Assembly: GCA_026874595.1 (NCBI GenBank)
Contig: CM049318.1
Span: 41,582,456 to 41,646,455 of the forward strand
DNA: 64,000 bases
DNA from: Sipunculus nudus
Lineage: Eukaryota > Annelida > Sipuncula > Golfingiida > Sipunculidae
Reading direction: 5' to 3'
Positions 25,951 through 37,740 of the stretch are shown piece by piece. A program made the position numbers and the translations under genes. Positions within the stretch are counted from its first letter, which is position 1; every line of letters begins with the position of its first letter. The notes beneath the pieces are model-generated. The model did no database searches and was not told where the DNA came from. It saw nothing but the letters and a program-made list of their open reading frames with translations.

Positions 25951-26413
25951 TACGCTCCTCATGCAGCGGTTTACACTGCAGTTTTGTGTAACCGCAGCTT
26001 GGTATGGCAAGGTTCACTGGTCAGGAACACCAGGATGCGCACAGAGCACAGAATTCTTATTAGACTATTGAAAGTGACATAGAATTGCACTGTGTACCCA
26101 GCCAAAATTTTAAACAAGCGACAACCGTTCTTGTTGGTCTGATAACACCCATTCTTGCATAGGGCCAAGAATCACACCTATGAGAGCTAGTGTCCCGGTG
26201 TTATCAAACCGACAAGAGCGGTAGTGGCATGTTTAACATTTTGGCTGGAAGCACAATGAAATACCATGCACGCTTTCAGTAGTATAATTTCAATTATGTG
26301 CTCTGTCCGCACCCTGGTGTTGCTACCCAGAGGACCTTGTCATACCAAGCAGAGGTTACCCGAAACGACTTGTTGGACGACCGCACTGTATAACCGCTGC
26401 ATGGAGAGCGTAT
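25951..26413. mobile_element. Foldback/MITE-like element with ~200-bp inverted arms
   Basis: 25951-26150 and 26197-26413 are inverted copies around a ~46-bp centre. Matching words include TACGCTC..ATGCAGCGGTT at the outer ends, 'gcttggtatg.caaggt', 'aacaccagg.tgcg.acagagcac', 'cagccaaaat.ttaaac' and 'ttgataacacc'. Arms look roughly three-quarters identical. Ends are TACGCTC and GAGCGTA, so TA could be the target duplication. Non-coding. Confidence 0.7.
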
Positions 26414-26419
26414 GTAAGT

Positions 26420-28040
26420 CGTTGGTAACTATCCACTGCTGTATTGTGATCTATAGTTGGCGAGAGTGAAAACATCGCAACGGGACTGGCTGTGACAGTT
26501 TAAAATGACAGTTCGGTCTCGCCTTATATTATGGAACTTTTGATGTAAAAGTGTATTTGGCCAGGATTGGCTGGCCCAGGTTAACACTTTTATTAAAAAT
26601 AACTTACTGCCTTAAAAGGAATCGTACGATAAAAACTGACTGTTAGACGTTAAAAACGCAGAACAGACGAGAGTCCAGTAACCCACATTAAGTAGACGTA
26701 CGTAACATAGAGTGCTTATAATTAAAGAGTAAATGAAACAATCAGATCCATTATGGTGTTATTTCATATTAACGTTTGCTTCACATGGTGCGCATATCGT
26801 GTTCTAAGTATCCTAAGTATATTTTTTTATATCAAGAAAGAGAGAAACTGTGCTTTGAATTCAAAATCGTATCCATTCACACAGTTCACAATGCTAAATC
26901 CTTCTGGCTATGTATGTTCATTTTATTGGAGCCTGTGCGGCGACGTTTTGGTGCAGGTCTATTCGGGTCTCGATCTGAATACAGAAAAAGAATTTGTGAC
27001 AAAATAAAAGAAAGTCCCTGCTAACAGAGATTAGTCTGACAAAAATAGACAATGATGTACTCCAGCGTCCGTTCGACCTCTTAGTTAAACACAAGCAATA
27101 ACCTACGACGGCCCCAGGCTACTCTGCGCGGAATTTAAATACCACAAAGCCGGTTAATCTTTATCAGTAGTTAGATTATCAGTGACACAATAAGGAAACC
27201 ATCTAAAAGCTCGGAGGATTGGCGCCTTGGATTCAGAAACGATTAACGAGCTGAACGTTTGGGGAGGCATCTTAAGAAGGCGGCATTACAACGCCCGCCG
27301 CATTTTAAGCATGTCAACAGCCCGATTAATTACAACGACCCAAGGAAAGGGGTAAACACCCAATTATTAATTGTTAAATGTCCAGGGTATTGGTCTGCTG
27401 TTCGGGAGGTGGCATTCGAGATCGACCAAGCCATTACAAAATAAATCCCTGACTTATGGTCGTGATTATAAATAATGATGTAACTTCTCGCAAAGTTAAT
27501 CAGAAAAGTTACATAGGCCAATGGGAAGAGGGTTACCGCTCGTATAGTCTCCTACTTTTTTATCCGGTTCGATTCTGGAAAGTGCATATCGGGAGTTTTA
27601 CACAGATTTTTCTCGCTTTGGAGAGATTAATCGGCCTACTCCAGCCCTATCAGTTACATAAATGCTTGCTTCACAAGAGGCTATAGACCACCGGTTATTT
27701 GAAGAGCACAGTCGGTCACGCCAGGGGAAGCAGGAGTCAGGGTTTGGCTGGCCTAGGGTGTAACCTGGGGTATATTAACAGGTCTCACAGACAATGTGCG
27801 ACAATAGATGTGACTGATATTAAATCAAACTGAACAGGTAGAAGTGAACAACACATACATAATCAGTCAAATATGTCTGTATTTCTAGCGTTTGACAAAA
27901 ATAATATAGCAATACCCTAAAATGAAAACATAAATTCTCTTAAAATGTTAATGATCTTAGATGTTGCAGATGATGTAGATTATGAGGACCCAAGTGATCA
28001 TTTAATTAGTTGTAAAATTATATCTTGTTTAATGATGAAA
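26420..28040. other. No gene seen
   Basis: High-complexity sequence at about 26640-27700 with several 60-85-codon frames on both strands. None is recognised and none dominates. Confidence 0.45.
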
Positions 28041-28172
28041 TTATATGTCAGATGATGACATGTTAAACGATGAAAGTATAAATTCCTATAAACACATAAT
28101 CTTATGGAATGTATATGGACAAAGTACAACCATTCAACGTTGGAAATTTTTGGAAAACTATTACACAATATG

Positions 28173-28357
28173 CAGAAGCGGATCCGGGGGGGGGGGGGGT
28201 TCCAGGGGGTGCGGATCCCCCTTTTTCATCCACCTGTTAAGGGTTTCAGAGAAAATTATGCGGCCTGGAACCCCCTTTTCCCAGACGTTTTTTTATGGTT
28301 TTCATTAGTCCTGGGTTGGACCCCCCCCCCCCTTTCCTAAGTCCAGGATCCTCCTCT
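28173..28357. mobile_element. 185-bp hAT-like MITE inserted in the LINE
   Basis: Starts CAGAAGCGGATCC followed by G14 and ends GGATCCTCCTCT, an imperfect inverted terminus. AATATG is repeated exactly on both sides (28167-28172 and 28358-28363). Removing the insert and one AATATG brings the endonuclease words YDLIVITETW together, which supports the boundaries. The CAGNGGCGGATCC terminus resembles hAT elements, but a 6-bp duplication is shorter than the usual 8 bp. A same-family copy of 186 bp is at 50812-50997. Confidence 0.75.
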
Positions 28358-29227
28358 AATATGATTTAATTGTAATCACTGAAACCTGGGCTAAAACTTC
28401 TGAACACTATACAGAAAATTTTCCGGGGTTACAAGGGTTTTTCTTGTGAACAAAGCATAGTACAATGTGGCGGAGTTCTGGTCTACCCGAAGGATAAACA
28501 AGTAAATTATCACCACATATGTCGGCACTGTTATTATAATTCTAAATGGAAACAAGTTAGGAATTTATAATGATATAGCTTAAGTGGCAAGTTATGTTGC
28601 ACCTGATTGATCTGTTATATATGATATGTTTTAGTGGATATAACTAATACTTGTAATGAACCCAATTTATTATAGAAAGTGATTTAAATGCGAAAATTGG
28701 AATTTAAATGGATAACCTAGAAGATGATCATTTTGATTATTTGTTAATTAATATTATTCCAGGAAAATCTAAAGACGATATTATAAATAAATTTGGTTCA
28801 CCTCTGAAAGAATTATGTAGAACTTTTAATGTGCACATATTATGTTAGATTAAGACCATATATAGAAGAAAATCTGAAATAGTTGGAGGTAGAAATACAG
28901 GGACGTCAATATAGGGGGGATGGGGTATATATCCCCCTACCCCACTTTTTTGCAAGGGGGGATTGTCCATGTAATCACCCCCCCCCCTATCCAGAGAATA
29001 CTATTTATATTGCAAATGAAATATATTATTAAATAGAATTAAAGACTTTACTTCCATTTATGAGTTCACCTAAGTATGAAATATTATATCTAAACCAGGT
29101 TAGAATCAACTTATACCGGAAACGCAATACCTTATTTTCTCAGCCTTATGATTAATTGTTATATATATGAAATGTGATTTTATAAGTATATATAATATTA
29201 AAATGTGTCATACAGACGCTTAAAAGG

Positions 29228-29244
29228 TATATATATATATATAT
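29228..29244. repeat. Short (TA)n at the LTR insertion site
   Basis: 17 bp of TA immediately before the TG of the solo LTR. Confidence 0.9.
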
Positions 29245-29537
29245 TGTTACAAATGTCTCTTTTATTGTGCACTGTTGACATTCTGATTCGTGTTTAGCTC
29301 AAGCCCTGGCGTTGCTATGCTACGGCGTTCCTTTTTCTAGCTGGCCGGGTGCGGCCCACGTGTAAACACAGGGTCATGCTAGTCTAGGGCTTTTTCGCCT
29401 GGCCGAGACGGGCCGGCCCACGTGTGAACCCTGATATGTTGTTCAAGATGTTCCCTGTAACGCGTGTGCACTGTGTATCATATGAGGTTCTTTGGATTGT
29501 TCGAGAAATGGAAAGTTCTCGGCTTGGTGTAAGAAGT

Positions 29538-29546
29538 TATAAATAG
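29538..29546 (+). promoter_or_regulatory. TATA box of the solo LTR
   Basis: TATAAATAG at about one third of the LTR, preceded by GC-rich sequence with CACGTG-type words (about 29357 and 29420). Confidence 0.6.
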
Positions 29547-29917
29547 GGGGCTGTGTTTTAGAAAGCGTGTAAGTCAGTTGTGGACCTTTTCCGATAAGTG
29601 CGGCAGTTATAGATTTTCTTCTTAATTTGTGACGGATCTTATATAATCTTCAGTTTGCTTTCGGAATTATAACAAGAACTTCACTTTGGGATTACAACGG
29701 ATTGATTTTGTGAATGAACTGGACTGTTATTCTCTTAGAAGTTTTATGTGAACTGTTCATCTAGGTTGTACGTTATAAAGGACTTGTCGCTGTGACAGTG
29801 GTGGTATGCAGGTACTGTACACATTATTTATATACTTGTATTGATTTGCTGTTGTACTGTTGTAATACTGTGAAATTGTATTGATTTAGTGTATTGTAAT
29901 GTTAGGATTGTTTTAAG

Positions 29918-29923
29918 AATAAA
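29918..29923 (+). terminator. Polyadenylation signal of the solo LTR
   Basis: AATAAA followed by TTATG and T-rich/GT sequence, ~150 bp before the LTR 3' end. Confidence 0.5.
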
Positions 29924-30819
29924 TTATGCTTATTTGTTAACAAAAAAGCACTGACTTCTTTATTCATTCCCTTAAACATTTCACGCTGCTATTGTTACAG
30001 AATCTGATTTTTTTTTCTCCATTACAAAATTTATGTTCATTACGCATACGTGATCTGTTGATATTAGGTTCCGTAACAATATAAATATATGTGTGTGTGC
30101 GCGTGTGTGTTTTGTCTGCAAGTCAACCCCTCCCCCCCCCCCCCCCCAAACAACCCTGGAAGAAAAACTGATGCCACTGTAGAAAAAGAAAGACATAATA
30201 AAATACCCTTGGAGCAAAGGTATTGTGAATTTTGTTTAAGACATGGAGAAGCATATATTGTCCATTATATGATGAGCTTAGAATATAGCATATTTCAAGA
30301 TTTGGTAAGATATGATTTGTTAAACTTTAGTCCAGTGTAAACTCAACAATAATCAACAATGTTGCAACATTTATATACTATGCTTTTAATATAACAAAAC
30401 CATATTTAGAAACATGCATAAGAAATACATTTCAAAATTTACTCTCTTCATTTCTCAAATTACACAGGAAATAAATCAACCTGAGACATTTCCAGTTTAG
30501 TAAGTAAATTTTATCTAATATGTTATGTATTTTTTACATTGTTACTTAATGTTTACATATAGAATAAAAGAGTTATGGACAATTCATTCACAAAACAAAC
30601 ATGAGTATTAGAAACTGTGATACATTATGTATTATTTTTAAAATTTTATAGTATTTTTTATTATGTAATAAATTCAGGTATAACCACTGTGACCAAGACT
30701 GTTTATATTTAAAAAATGTGAAATGCATATATTAATTAAAAACTGTATTATAATGTATTTTGTAAAATGTTCACAAGGCCTCACTTCGTGAATAAAATTG
30801 CATTCATTCATTTACAGGT

Positions 30820-32658
30820 CTAATAACATCTGGGTAAGAAAAGTTCAGATTTTGTGTGTAAAATGGAGGCGGTTAACGCCACCTAACAAACAAAAACCCC
30901 TGCTTACATGGTTCCGCATGACAGCAGACATATTTTTAAGTAAATAAAGAAAGAGTCTCGAGCCTATTCAAAATTTATTTAAACCGTTTTTTTAATTATT
31001 CTCTCCTTAATACCTTGAAACCCTGGTGCAAATATATCAGTTCTATCTTTAATTGTCCAGGCCGAGGTAAATTACATATAAACAAAGCAGCCAATGTGTA
31101 TGGAGAGCGCAACTGTTAGTCCAGACAGACCTGTAATTCATTACTTATGCCGTGTCTTTAATTGAAGCCCAGAAACACTAGGAGTTCATGGGCTAGGACG
31201 GTTAATTGCATAATATATAACAATGTACGCTCGTGACCCATCCTATATATATACATAATTTGCCGGTGTGGGTCATTTTAACAGGCAATGATTGTCACAT
31301 TTTTGGAATGCATATAAATCACACTAGAAGTGATGTATGGCGTAAAGCTGTCTTAAATTACGGAGCGCTCCAAAATATGATAAAATGTGATAAACATACA
31401 CACCCTCCGTGTGTTCTATTAAGGAAACAGAACTTGTAGATCTCATCAAATTCTTTATAAATTGCATAAAACCTTAAACTGATAAATAATAAATTGAAAA
31501 ATAATTTCCAGGTATTTATAAGTGTTGTAGTCAGTCAGTTTCCAATTATACCTGTATAATCTGGGCAGGATCGGTACGTAGTCCGTTTTAGCATTCCCAC
31601 TTGAAATAACAGCCCAAGATGACAATAGGAAACGTGGAAATCACTTGACAAAGAATATAAGAGATCAATTGCCATCCATCTATCACTGTCATTAAAATTC
31701 TCTTTAAACGTGTCTGTGCCGTGACGTTAATGAATTCATCATGGGGAAACTATTATAAAGAAGACTCCACTCAGCCGTAAAAATCTCACGCCAACAACTC
31801 CTGGTCCATCAATAAGTGAATTTCTATCGCAGCTTCTTAATCCCTCTCTTTTGTAATCACCATTATCCAATAAAAATATAATTTTCATGCCTACTGAACC
31901 ATTTTATTGTATCATTTGTATCTTGAGTTTTCTTTTCATTTTAGTACTGTCTGTTCGAATGAAAAAAAAAAAAAAAGATTTGTACTTTATTAAATCTTCC
32001 ATGATGGTATGAGTTGAACTGCTAGAGATTATGTACAACTCGTTACTCACTTCGCTCTCCAGATAAAATAGACATATCCAAGTCATCCACATAACAGCGC
32101 TGCTAATACAATTAATGTAAGCAATTCCTTTATGAAAACTATTTGAATAGTTTATGGCTAAATATGCAGAGAATACTAATACGCGTCTTATTTATACAAT
32201 TTCGCCTGAGTAAATATACATGCTATATATTAGGCAAAGACTTTCAATTAAAATATTTGATAACAGCTCGGAAGTAGGACATTTTAGATACCAGCTCGTA
32301 GTTTCCACATTATATTTCGGAGTTGACGCGCTGAAAGATTAATGGAGACCTACCATGAAGGTAAATGATGAGCGGTCTGCTTTAACACAGAGAGTAAAAT
32401 ACAAAGAGTAAAGTAAGTGACAACATCCCTTTCCATCTGCCCTACTTTTAATGATGAACGAAAGCTGTGCTACATGTAGTATATAACTCCAACGACAGGG
32501 ACAGGCTTGGTCCACGTTCTTTATATATGTAGCTAAGAGCAATATGATTATAATTGTGTTAAACAATTTTTTTTTTGAGGCAACCGCCTCCATTTTTGTT
32601 GCTAGCTTAACTAGATATATGTTCATCATTTCCATTCTGGTTTCTGACTACGTGACAG
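30820..32658. other. No gene seen
   Basis: Mostly unique-looking sequence; about 31030-31440 and 31560-31870 are higher in complexity. No supported exon. Confidence 0.45.
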
Positions 32659-33186
32659 TAGACTGGAACCCCGCTCTATTTTGGCCCTCAGCAAATCATA
32701 GAGACGGGCGCACAACGCCATCTTCAGTAAACCCAATTGCAACTCCTGACTTTCCGGTAGATTGGTTCCAACTCCAATATGCACGCTCATGCCAGTTGTC
32801 ATGGACGCTCAGGCGTTCCTGGTTGCTTACCCGTGAAGTGTTCTTGTAAGATAAGTTTCTTTTGTCTCTTTTAGGTTAAAAATAATTAAGAGGGAGTTGT
32901 TGCACAAATACTGAATGATAGATGTATATGTAATACGATATACTGAATAATTTGATATTCCATAGTACGTGACATTGATTTATCATTAATATCTTTGATC
33001 TTATCATCAATGTCACATGAAATGTACAGCCAACTTTGGGCAATTTCCCTGAGCAAACGAAATGTTTATTCTTCTTATATATGTACAAGTTGGAGTTGGA
33101 ACCAGTCTACCGGGGTACTGAAAAATGGCGTTGTGCGCCCGTCTCTGTGATTGACTGAAAGCCAAACTAAACGGGGTACCAGTCTA
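32659..33186. mobile_element. ~525-bp MITE with long terminal inverted repeats, copy A
   Basis: Element 32661-33184 with TA on both sides. The left end GACTGGAACCCCGCTCTATT and the right end (minus strand) GACTGGTACCCCGTTTAGTT continue as inverted arms of ~105-130 bp that share GAGACGGGCGCACAACGCCA. A second, inner inverted pair, GGTTCCAACTCCAA, is found at both arm ends. No coding. Copy B is at 41881-42411. TA duplication points to Tc1/mariner or a related group. Confidence 0.8.
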
Positions 33187-33189
33187 ACG

Positions 33190-34700
33190 TTAAAGGGCAT
33201 TAGCACACGCTTCCTCTCGTTTTATATCCTGGTGTTAAACAGGCAAAGTAATTACTGCACCTGTAGGCAATGGGTGTGTAATCGTCCCCATTGCTGGATC
33301 ATTACACACCCATTGCTGGATCATGCCACTGAGGATCCCTTGAATGGCGCTCTCATGTGTGAGTAAAACACAGCCGTGGGGCACGAGCTTCCACGTAAAT
33401 CAGAGCAGGCACGCTTCGATTGACTGAGATTTAAGTAAAGTTCTTATGAATCCGGCATTCCGTTTTACTCTTGTCACGTGTTATCTTATACCTGGGCCTT
33501 GAGATGGAGAAAGCAACATTTTGCGAGTGACATTTCTAGGGGTCACATTCTAGTTGCCGTTAAATGTCAGACATGTTGCAAACTTTCCTTATGAATGCTG
33601 GTTGGTCGTGTATCTGCATACAACCCAGTAGGAACGCCCGAATAAACTCACAGCGCATAAGTACGGTCACATCTCTCCCGTTTACCCTTAACAATGCGAG
33701 TCAACCATCTGTTTTGCGTATATACCTATCCAATTCAGCATACGCGCACAACGTTTGCGAATAACATATGACGCCATACATGACATAATATATTCGGGAA
33801 AAAAAGTAACTCGTTTGATCTTAAATAATGTTTATAAGAATAGGATGAGGGCATCTATGTAATATGAAGGTTACCAACTTAAATTAAATTGAATTTAAAC
33901 CCAGGATGAATTTTTACTTCTTCTATCCTTCATTTGGCAGTAGATTATTTTAAATATTTTATCATCTAACTATTTTGAAATTCATTTTGTCCTGAAAAAT
34001 TGTTTATGGTTTTAGTTTTATTATTTTATTTTGATGTCGAATGTAAAAAAGAATTATACCTAAGTAAAACATTAATTAAGCATTTTTCTAACATCACTTC
34101 TTATACCGAAGACAGATGACACACCATTCATCGTTTAAAATATTACTTCACATATAATTTTACCAAATCTATAATTATGCTGTTACCAATTATATACTAA
34201 ATGGCTTCAAACCCACACCAAAGATTTAAGTCTTTTCACTCGCCATGCAATGCTAGCAAATCGTTAAAAGATATCCAAATTAATTTTGAAATTTACCCTT
34301 AATACTACCAAGGAAATTATTTCAAAGACAATTTATTTCATATGTCTGTATCAATGAACTATGTTGATCATAACGTACACTTATATCTCATTTTGAATAT
34401 ATAACACTACACCGAAATCTTTAGCTAAATAATTTTTAAATCAGTCCACACACACACACACACACATGGAGCTGCCATTTTGTGTAGATATTGATACGGG
34501 CATGAATTAAGGGTATATCGTTAGATATTTTAAAGCTGCTCATAATTACCCACTTTAAATAAAAAATATACTCTTAAAAATTTAAACATTTACAAATACG
34601 AAAAATATCTTGAGATTTGCTGACACGATTTCATAAAATATCTGGGAATGAGTGAACAGGTACAGAAAAATTTCGCTATTGATATAAGTAAAGGATGCAC
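33190..34700. other. No gene seen
   Basis: About 33250-33400 shares words with 1103-1262 (dispersed repeat) and contains a duplicated 'cccattgctggatcat'. A (CA)10 tract is at about 34446-34465. The rest is AT-rich. Confidence 0.45.
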
Positions 34701-34727
34701 AGTAATATATATATATATATATATATA

Positions 34728-34874
34728 ATTTGTATTGTTCACATAACGTGATTTCAATACATCGCGGTGATAATGCTCTGCCGTATGGGAGCGTTTATAA
34801 ATAACTAAAGTACGGTTAGTTTGACTTCATCAGTTTGTCCACAAACTGATGAAGTCAAACTAACCGTACTTTAG

Positions 34875-34877
<3 letters not shown>
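34728..34877 (-). mobile_element. Second Penelope-like palindrome copy, without the ribozyme
   Basis: The minus strand carries the same 74-bp tail as 22983-23056, with a few substitutions, next to a perfect 37-bp palindrome (34802-34838 and 34841-34877, CC at the centre). The arms are the part of the first copy that lies 3' of the predicted hammerhead cut. (TA)n tracts flank it on both sides (about 34704-34727 and 34875-34928), as for the first copy. Confidence 0.8.
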
Positions 34878-34929
<52 letters not shown>

Positions 34930-34933
<4 letters not shown>

Positions 34934-36870
34934 TTTATGAATAAGCAAGGATGAGAGTGAGTGCGACAGGAAACAGCGGGTAGGCGTTATCAGGAATGCC
35001 GGCCGGGGGAGGAATGACGATAGCACCGGAAGAGGATGCAAAAGAAAAACGCCGGCCTGATCTGACCGTATCCGAACATTATACACTTTCTTTTCTGAGC
35101 GCATGACCCATTCTAATATTGTTACGATGAAGTATATATATATGTAAAACAAGGCGTCTTTAGGTCTCTGATATTCAAGATAACTGCTTACATACTAATG
35201 ACACAATAACACAGAGAAAATATAGTTTCAGCTCGTGGAGCGTGATGGCGTTATGGTAAGTGATCTCAAAGTTTACCATCCACAAGGGTGCGCTTCACGC
35301 AGGAGTGAATGGGCACTTGGCAAATATGGGCGGCAAGCAACTGTAGTACGAATAACCTTAGGCGCAGTTTGAGGCTGCTTTGGTGTTATGCTCCCGAGGG
35401 AGCCATGAAAAGCTACAGGAATGAACAGGCCCTCAGGACCAGGAAGGCAAAGTGTATATAAAGTCGGATGAGACTGACACCGTCTATAGTTTCAGACTAT
35501 AATCCCCAACCTTTAACCTTTAGGCCTACAGAGCATGTGCCAGCTTAATTTTGCATATAAAAAGAAAGGGTTATAGGGTTTGCTGCTGAGAGCTTCATCT
35601 ATCTCCCGAGAGTTGGTATGGGACAAATAGTCCATCTATAAGTGTTCCCTTTTCAATAAGTTTATACGTTTTATTTATCTCAGAAAAAGAGAAAAATTGG
35701 CCGATCGACCGTTTAGTTTCATAGAAAATATTCAAACACATCTATATCACAGTGAGAAGGAATTATTTAAACAATTGCATAGAATTGTGACCCAAATACT
35801 TTGATTTTAGTTGATTGTTCCTTTTGTGTGATCCTATCACACTCAAAATCTTACAATTTCAAAATTCAAATTTCTTTAATATCCAATGCATGAGGGTTTA
35901 AGTGATAAAACTATTAACCTGGAAGTAATGACCAGGCAGCTGCTTTTGATATATTTGGTAACACAAGGGATGTTGTACTGCGGAGTCTATACAGGGTGTT
36001 TGGAAATGCACAAATATAATAAACATAATTACAAATATCACTTTGACGGGTGCATATCCCATACTCTTATTACAGTTATAAGAGACATGCGCCAGCTCCC
36101 ACCAAGGACAATGTGTGCAGCTATTAGAGAAGGAAGAAATAACCCGGCTGTCACAATACACATCTCAGTCTGGATAATAATTAGACTTTAGACAGCCCAG
36201 ATAGTCTGAGGTTCACCAACGAGCCCACGAGAAGACGTTACAGCAGACCAAATTGAAGCTCTGGAGCGTTAGATAGAATTTGCTCAATTTCGCCGCAGCC
36301 GCAAGGGTGTTTTCGTGACAGACTTCTTTCTCTATAAATGTTTGTGGCTGCAAGATGGCAGTGTCATGTCTGTGTTATTGAAGATAGTACATTTGTAGCT
36401 AAGGTCGTTGACACAACTGTGTGTTGTAGATCTAATGAAAGTCCACATCAAATCCAATCATGGCAAGTATCTGTTCGTCCGGTAATGGTGTATAACACTT
36501 AAAACTGTATTAGCTATACCATGAACTGTTCGGTTTTAAAGCCTTTACTGTGCATGAACCTGTTATCGAACCGACTCATTCGACGCACACACACATCTAC
36601 CTAAACATATAAGTTGCAAGTCATAAAAAAACATTTCCTCGACCACCGACTAAGTTGAACAAAACATATTCCAGGTTGATTTCTTCGGAATTCCCAATAT
36701 TATTTATTTTAAATCTCCGACAGAGCAGAAACAGAATTGTTATCTGCCTAGACAACCTCGTCTGTCAGATGTTGTAAAAAATGTCTAGTTCTCCAAGCGA
36801 AAACTCAGTTGTTTTCGCACGGATGAAGAACGGATGTAAATTTACAGTATGGATAGCCTGAACTTCCAGT
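34930..36870. other. No gene seen
   Basis: Includes a GC-richer stretch at 34960-35110 and high-complexity DNA at about 35220-35480 and 35890-36300. No recognised protein or RNA. Confidence 0.45.
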
Positions 36871-36871
36871 C

Positions 36872-37740
36872 AGTCCATGGGCTGTAGGGGTATAACTCCC
36901 CCCCCCCCCCCCCCACCTTTTAGAAATTTCTAGACCTAGAGGTCCCTAGTTTGTGAAAATGAATGTTCTCACTTGAAAAACCGCATCAAAGTGCCAGGTT
37001 TGTGACTGACGGATTTCGGTTTAAGAGGGTATGGTCACAAAATCGACTGTAACTTCCTTAATATTAGCCCTACATTTATTGCTAAACAAGACAGATATAA
37101 CTGTGTTTGTGCATTTTTTAACCAAACAAAAGTTTTGACACAATAAATTAAATGGATTTTCTTCGTAATCTGAGTTTTTTGTATCGTTTCTTTAGGTCCC
37201 TTTATTAGGAAAATGAAAGTTGGTTTTTGAAACAGGGTCGATTTTTCGAGAAATGGCCCTGTTATAGTACCGCGTCAAAGTGCCAAGTTCGCGGCTGAGG
37301 GTAACTTGTAAGGGCATTTGGTCACAGGTTCGACTGTAATGTCCTCAACACCAGTCCTATGGTAGTGAAATAAACACCATTTTACTCCTCTCGTATTGCT
37401 TAACAAGACAGAAATAAACAGGCGTGTATTTGGTTGAATTACATGCTTAGTTCGAGTAGTAATGTCCAATTCCAAAAATAATTTTGATTTTTTTTAAAAA
37501 GTGTGCATATTTTAACCAAAAGTTTAGACACAATAAATTGTGTGGATTTACCTCTTAATCTTAGTTATTCTGTTGTCTAAAGTTTGTTGGTAGTTGAAAC
37601 AGTGTGAAATTTTGGAGCAATGACCTGTTTATCAATCCGTGTCAGAGTGCCAATCCGTGTCAGAGTGTCCTTTTTATCGTTGGATAAGACAGATGTAAAT
37701 TGGTGTAGAAAACCAATGTGGTGTGGTCATTTGTATAAAA
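36872..37740 (+). repeat. Left inverted arm with two to three internal subunits
   Basis: 'tcaaagtgcca' recurs near 36988 and 37268, and 'cagagtgcca' near 37644, followed each time by related sequence, so the arm is an irregular tandem of ~280-370-bp units. Confidence 0.65.

Larger units (their letters stand above)
29245..30078 (+). mobile_element. Solo LTR, 834 bp
   Basis: Begins TGTTACAAATG and ends TTCCGTAACA, giving TG...CA ends and a TGTTAC/GTAACA terminal inverted repeat. ATAT flanks both sides (29241-29244, 30079-30082), a likely 4-bp target duplication within a TA tract. It has a TATA box followed ~20 nt later by a transcribed-looking region and an AATAAA signal, the layout of an LTR promoter and terminator. 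No primer-binding site or coding region follows, so it is a solo LTR. It interrupts the LINE remnant. Its termini resemble those of the TRIMs at 4.5-5.3 kb. Confidence 0.65.
28045..30813 (+). pseudogene. Decayed LINE: endonuclease fragment, C-terminal fragment and 3' tail, interrupted by other elements
   Basis: 28081-28171 reads KHIILWNVYG, then FLENYYTI, the start of an APE-type endonuclease. After a 185-bp insertion, 28363-28410 continues DLIVITETWAKTSEHY (the ETW motif), and 28680-28850 gives SDLNAKIG and later GKSKDDIINKFG, LKELCRTFNVHIL, matching the D-N and FG..L.elC...N..ilN blocks of LINE endonucleases. Frameshifts and stops separate the blocks. The catalytic reverse-transcriptase region is missing. 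30200-30335 reads NKIPLEQRYCEFC then VHY, like the C-terminal cysteine/histidine region of LINE ORF2. The end at 30780-30813 (aaggcctcacttcgtgaata, then AATAAA and a short ATTC repeat) looks like a LINE 3' tail. Clade unassigned. Confidence 0.65.
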
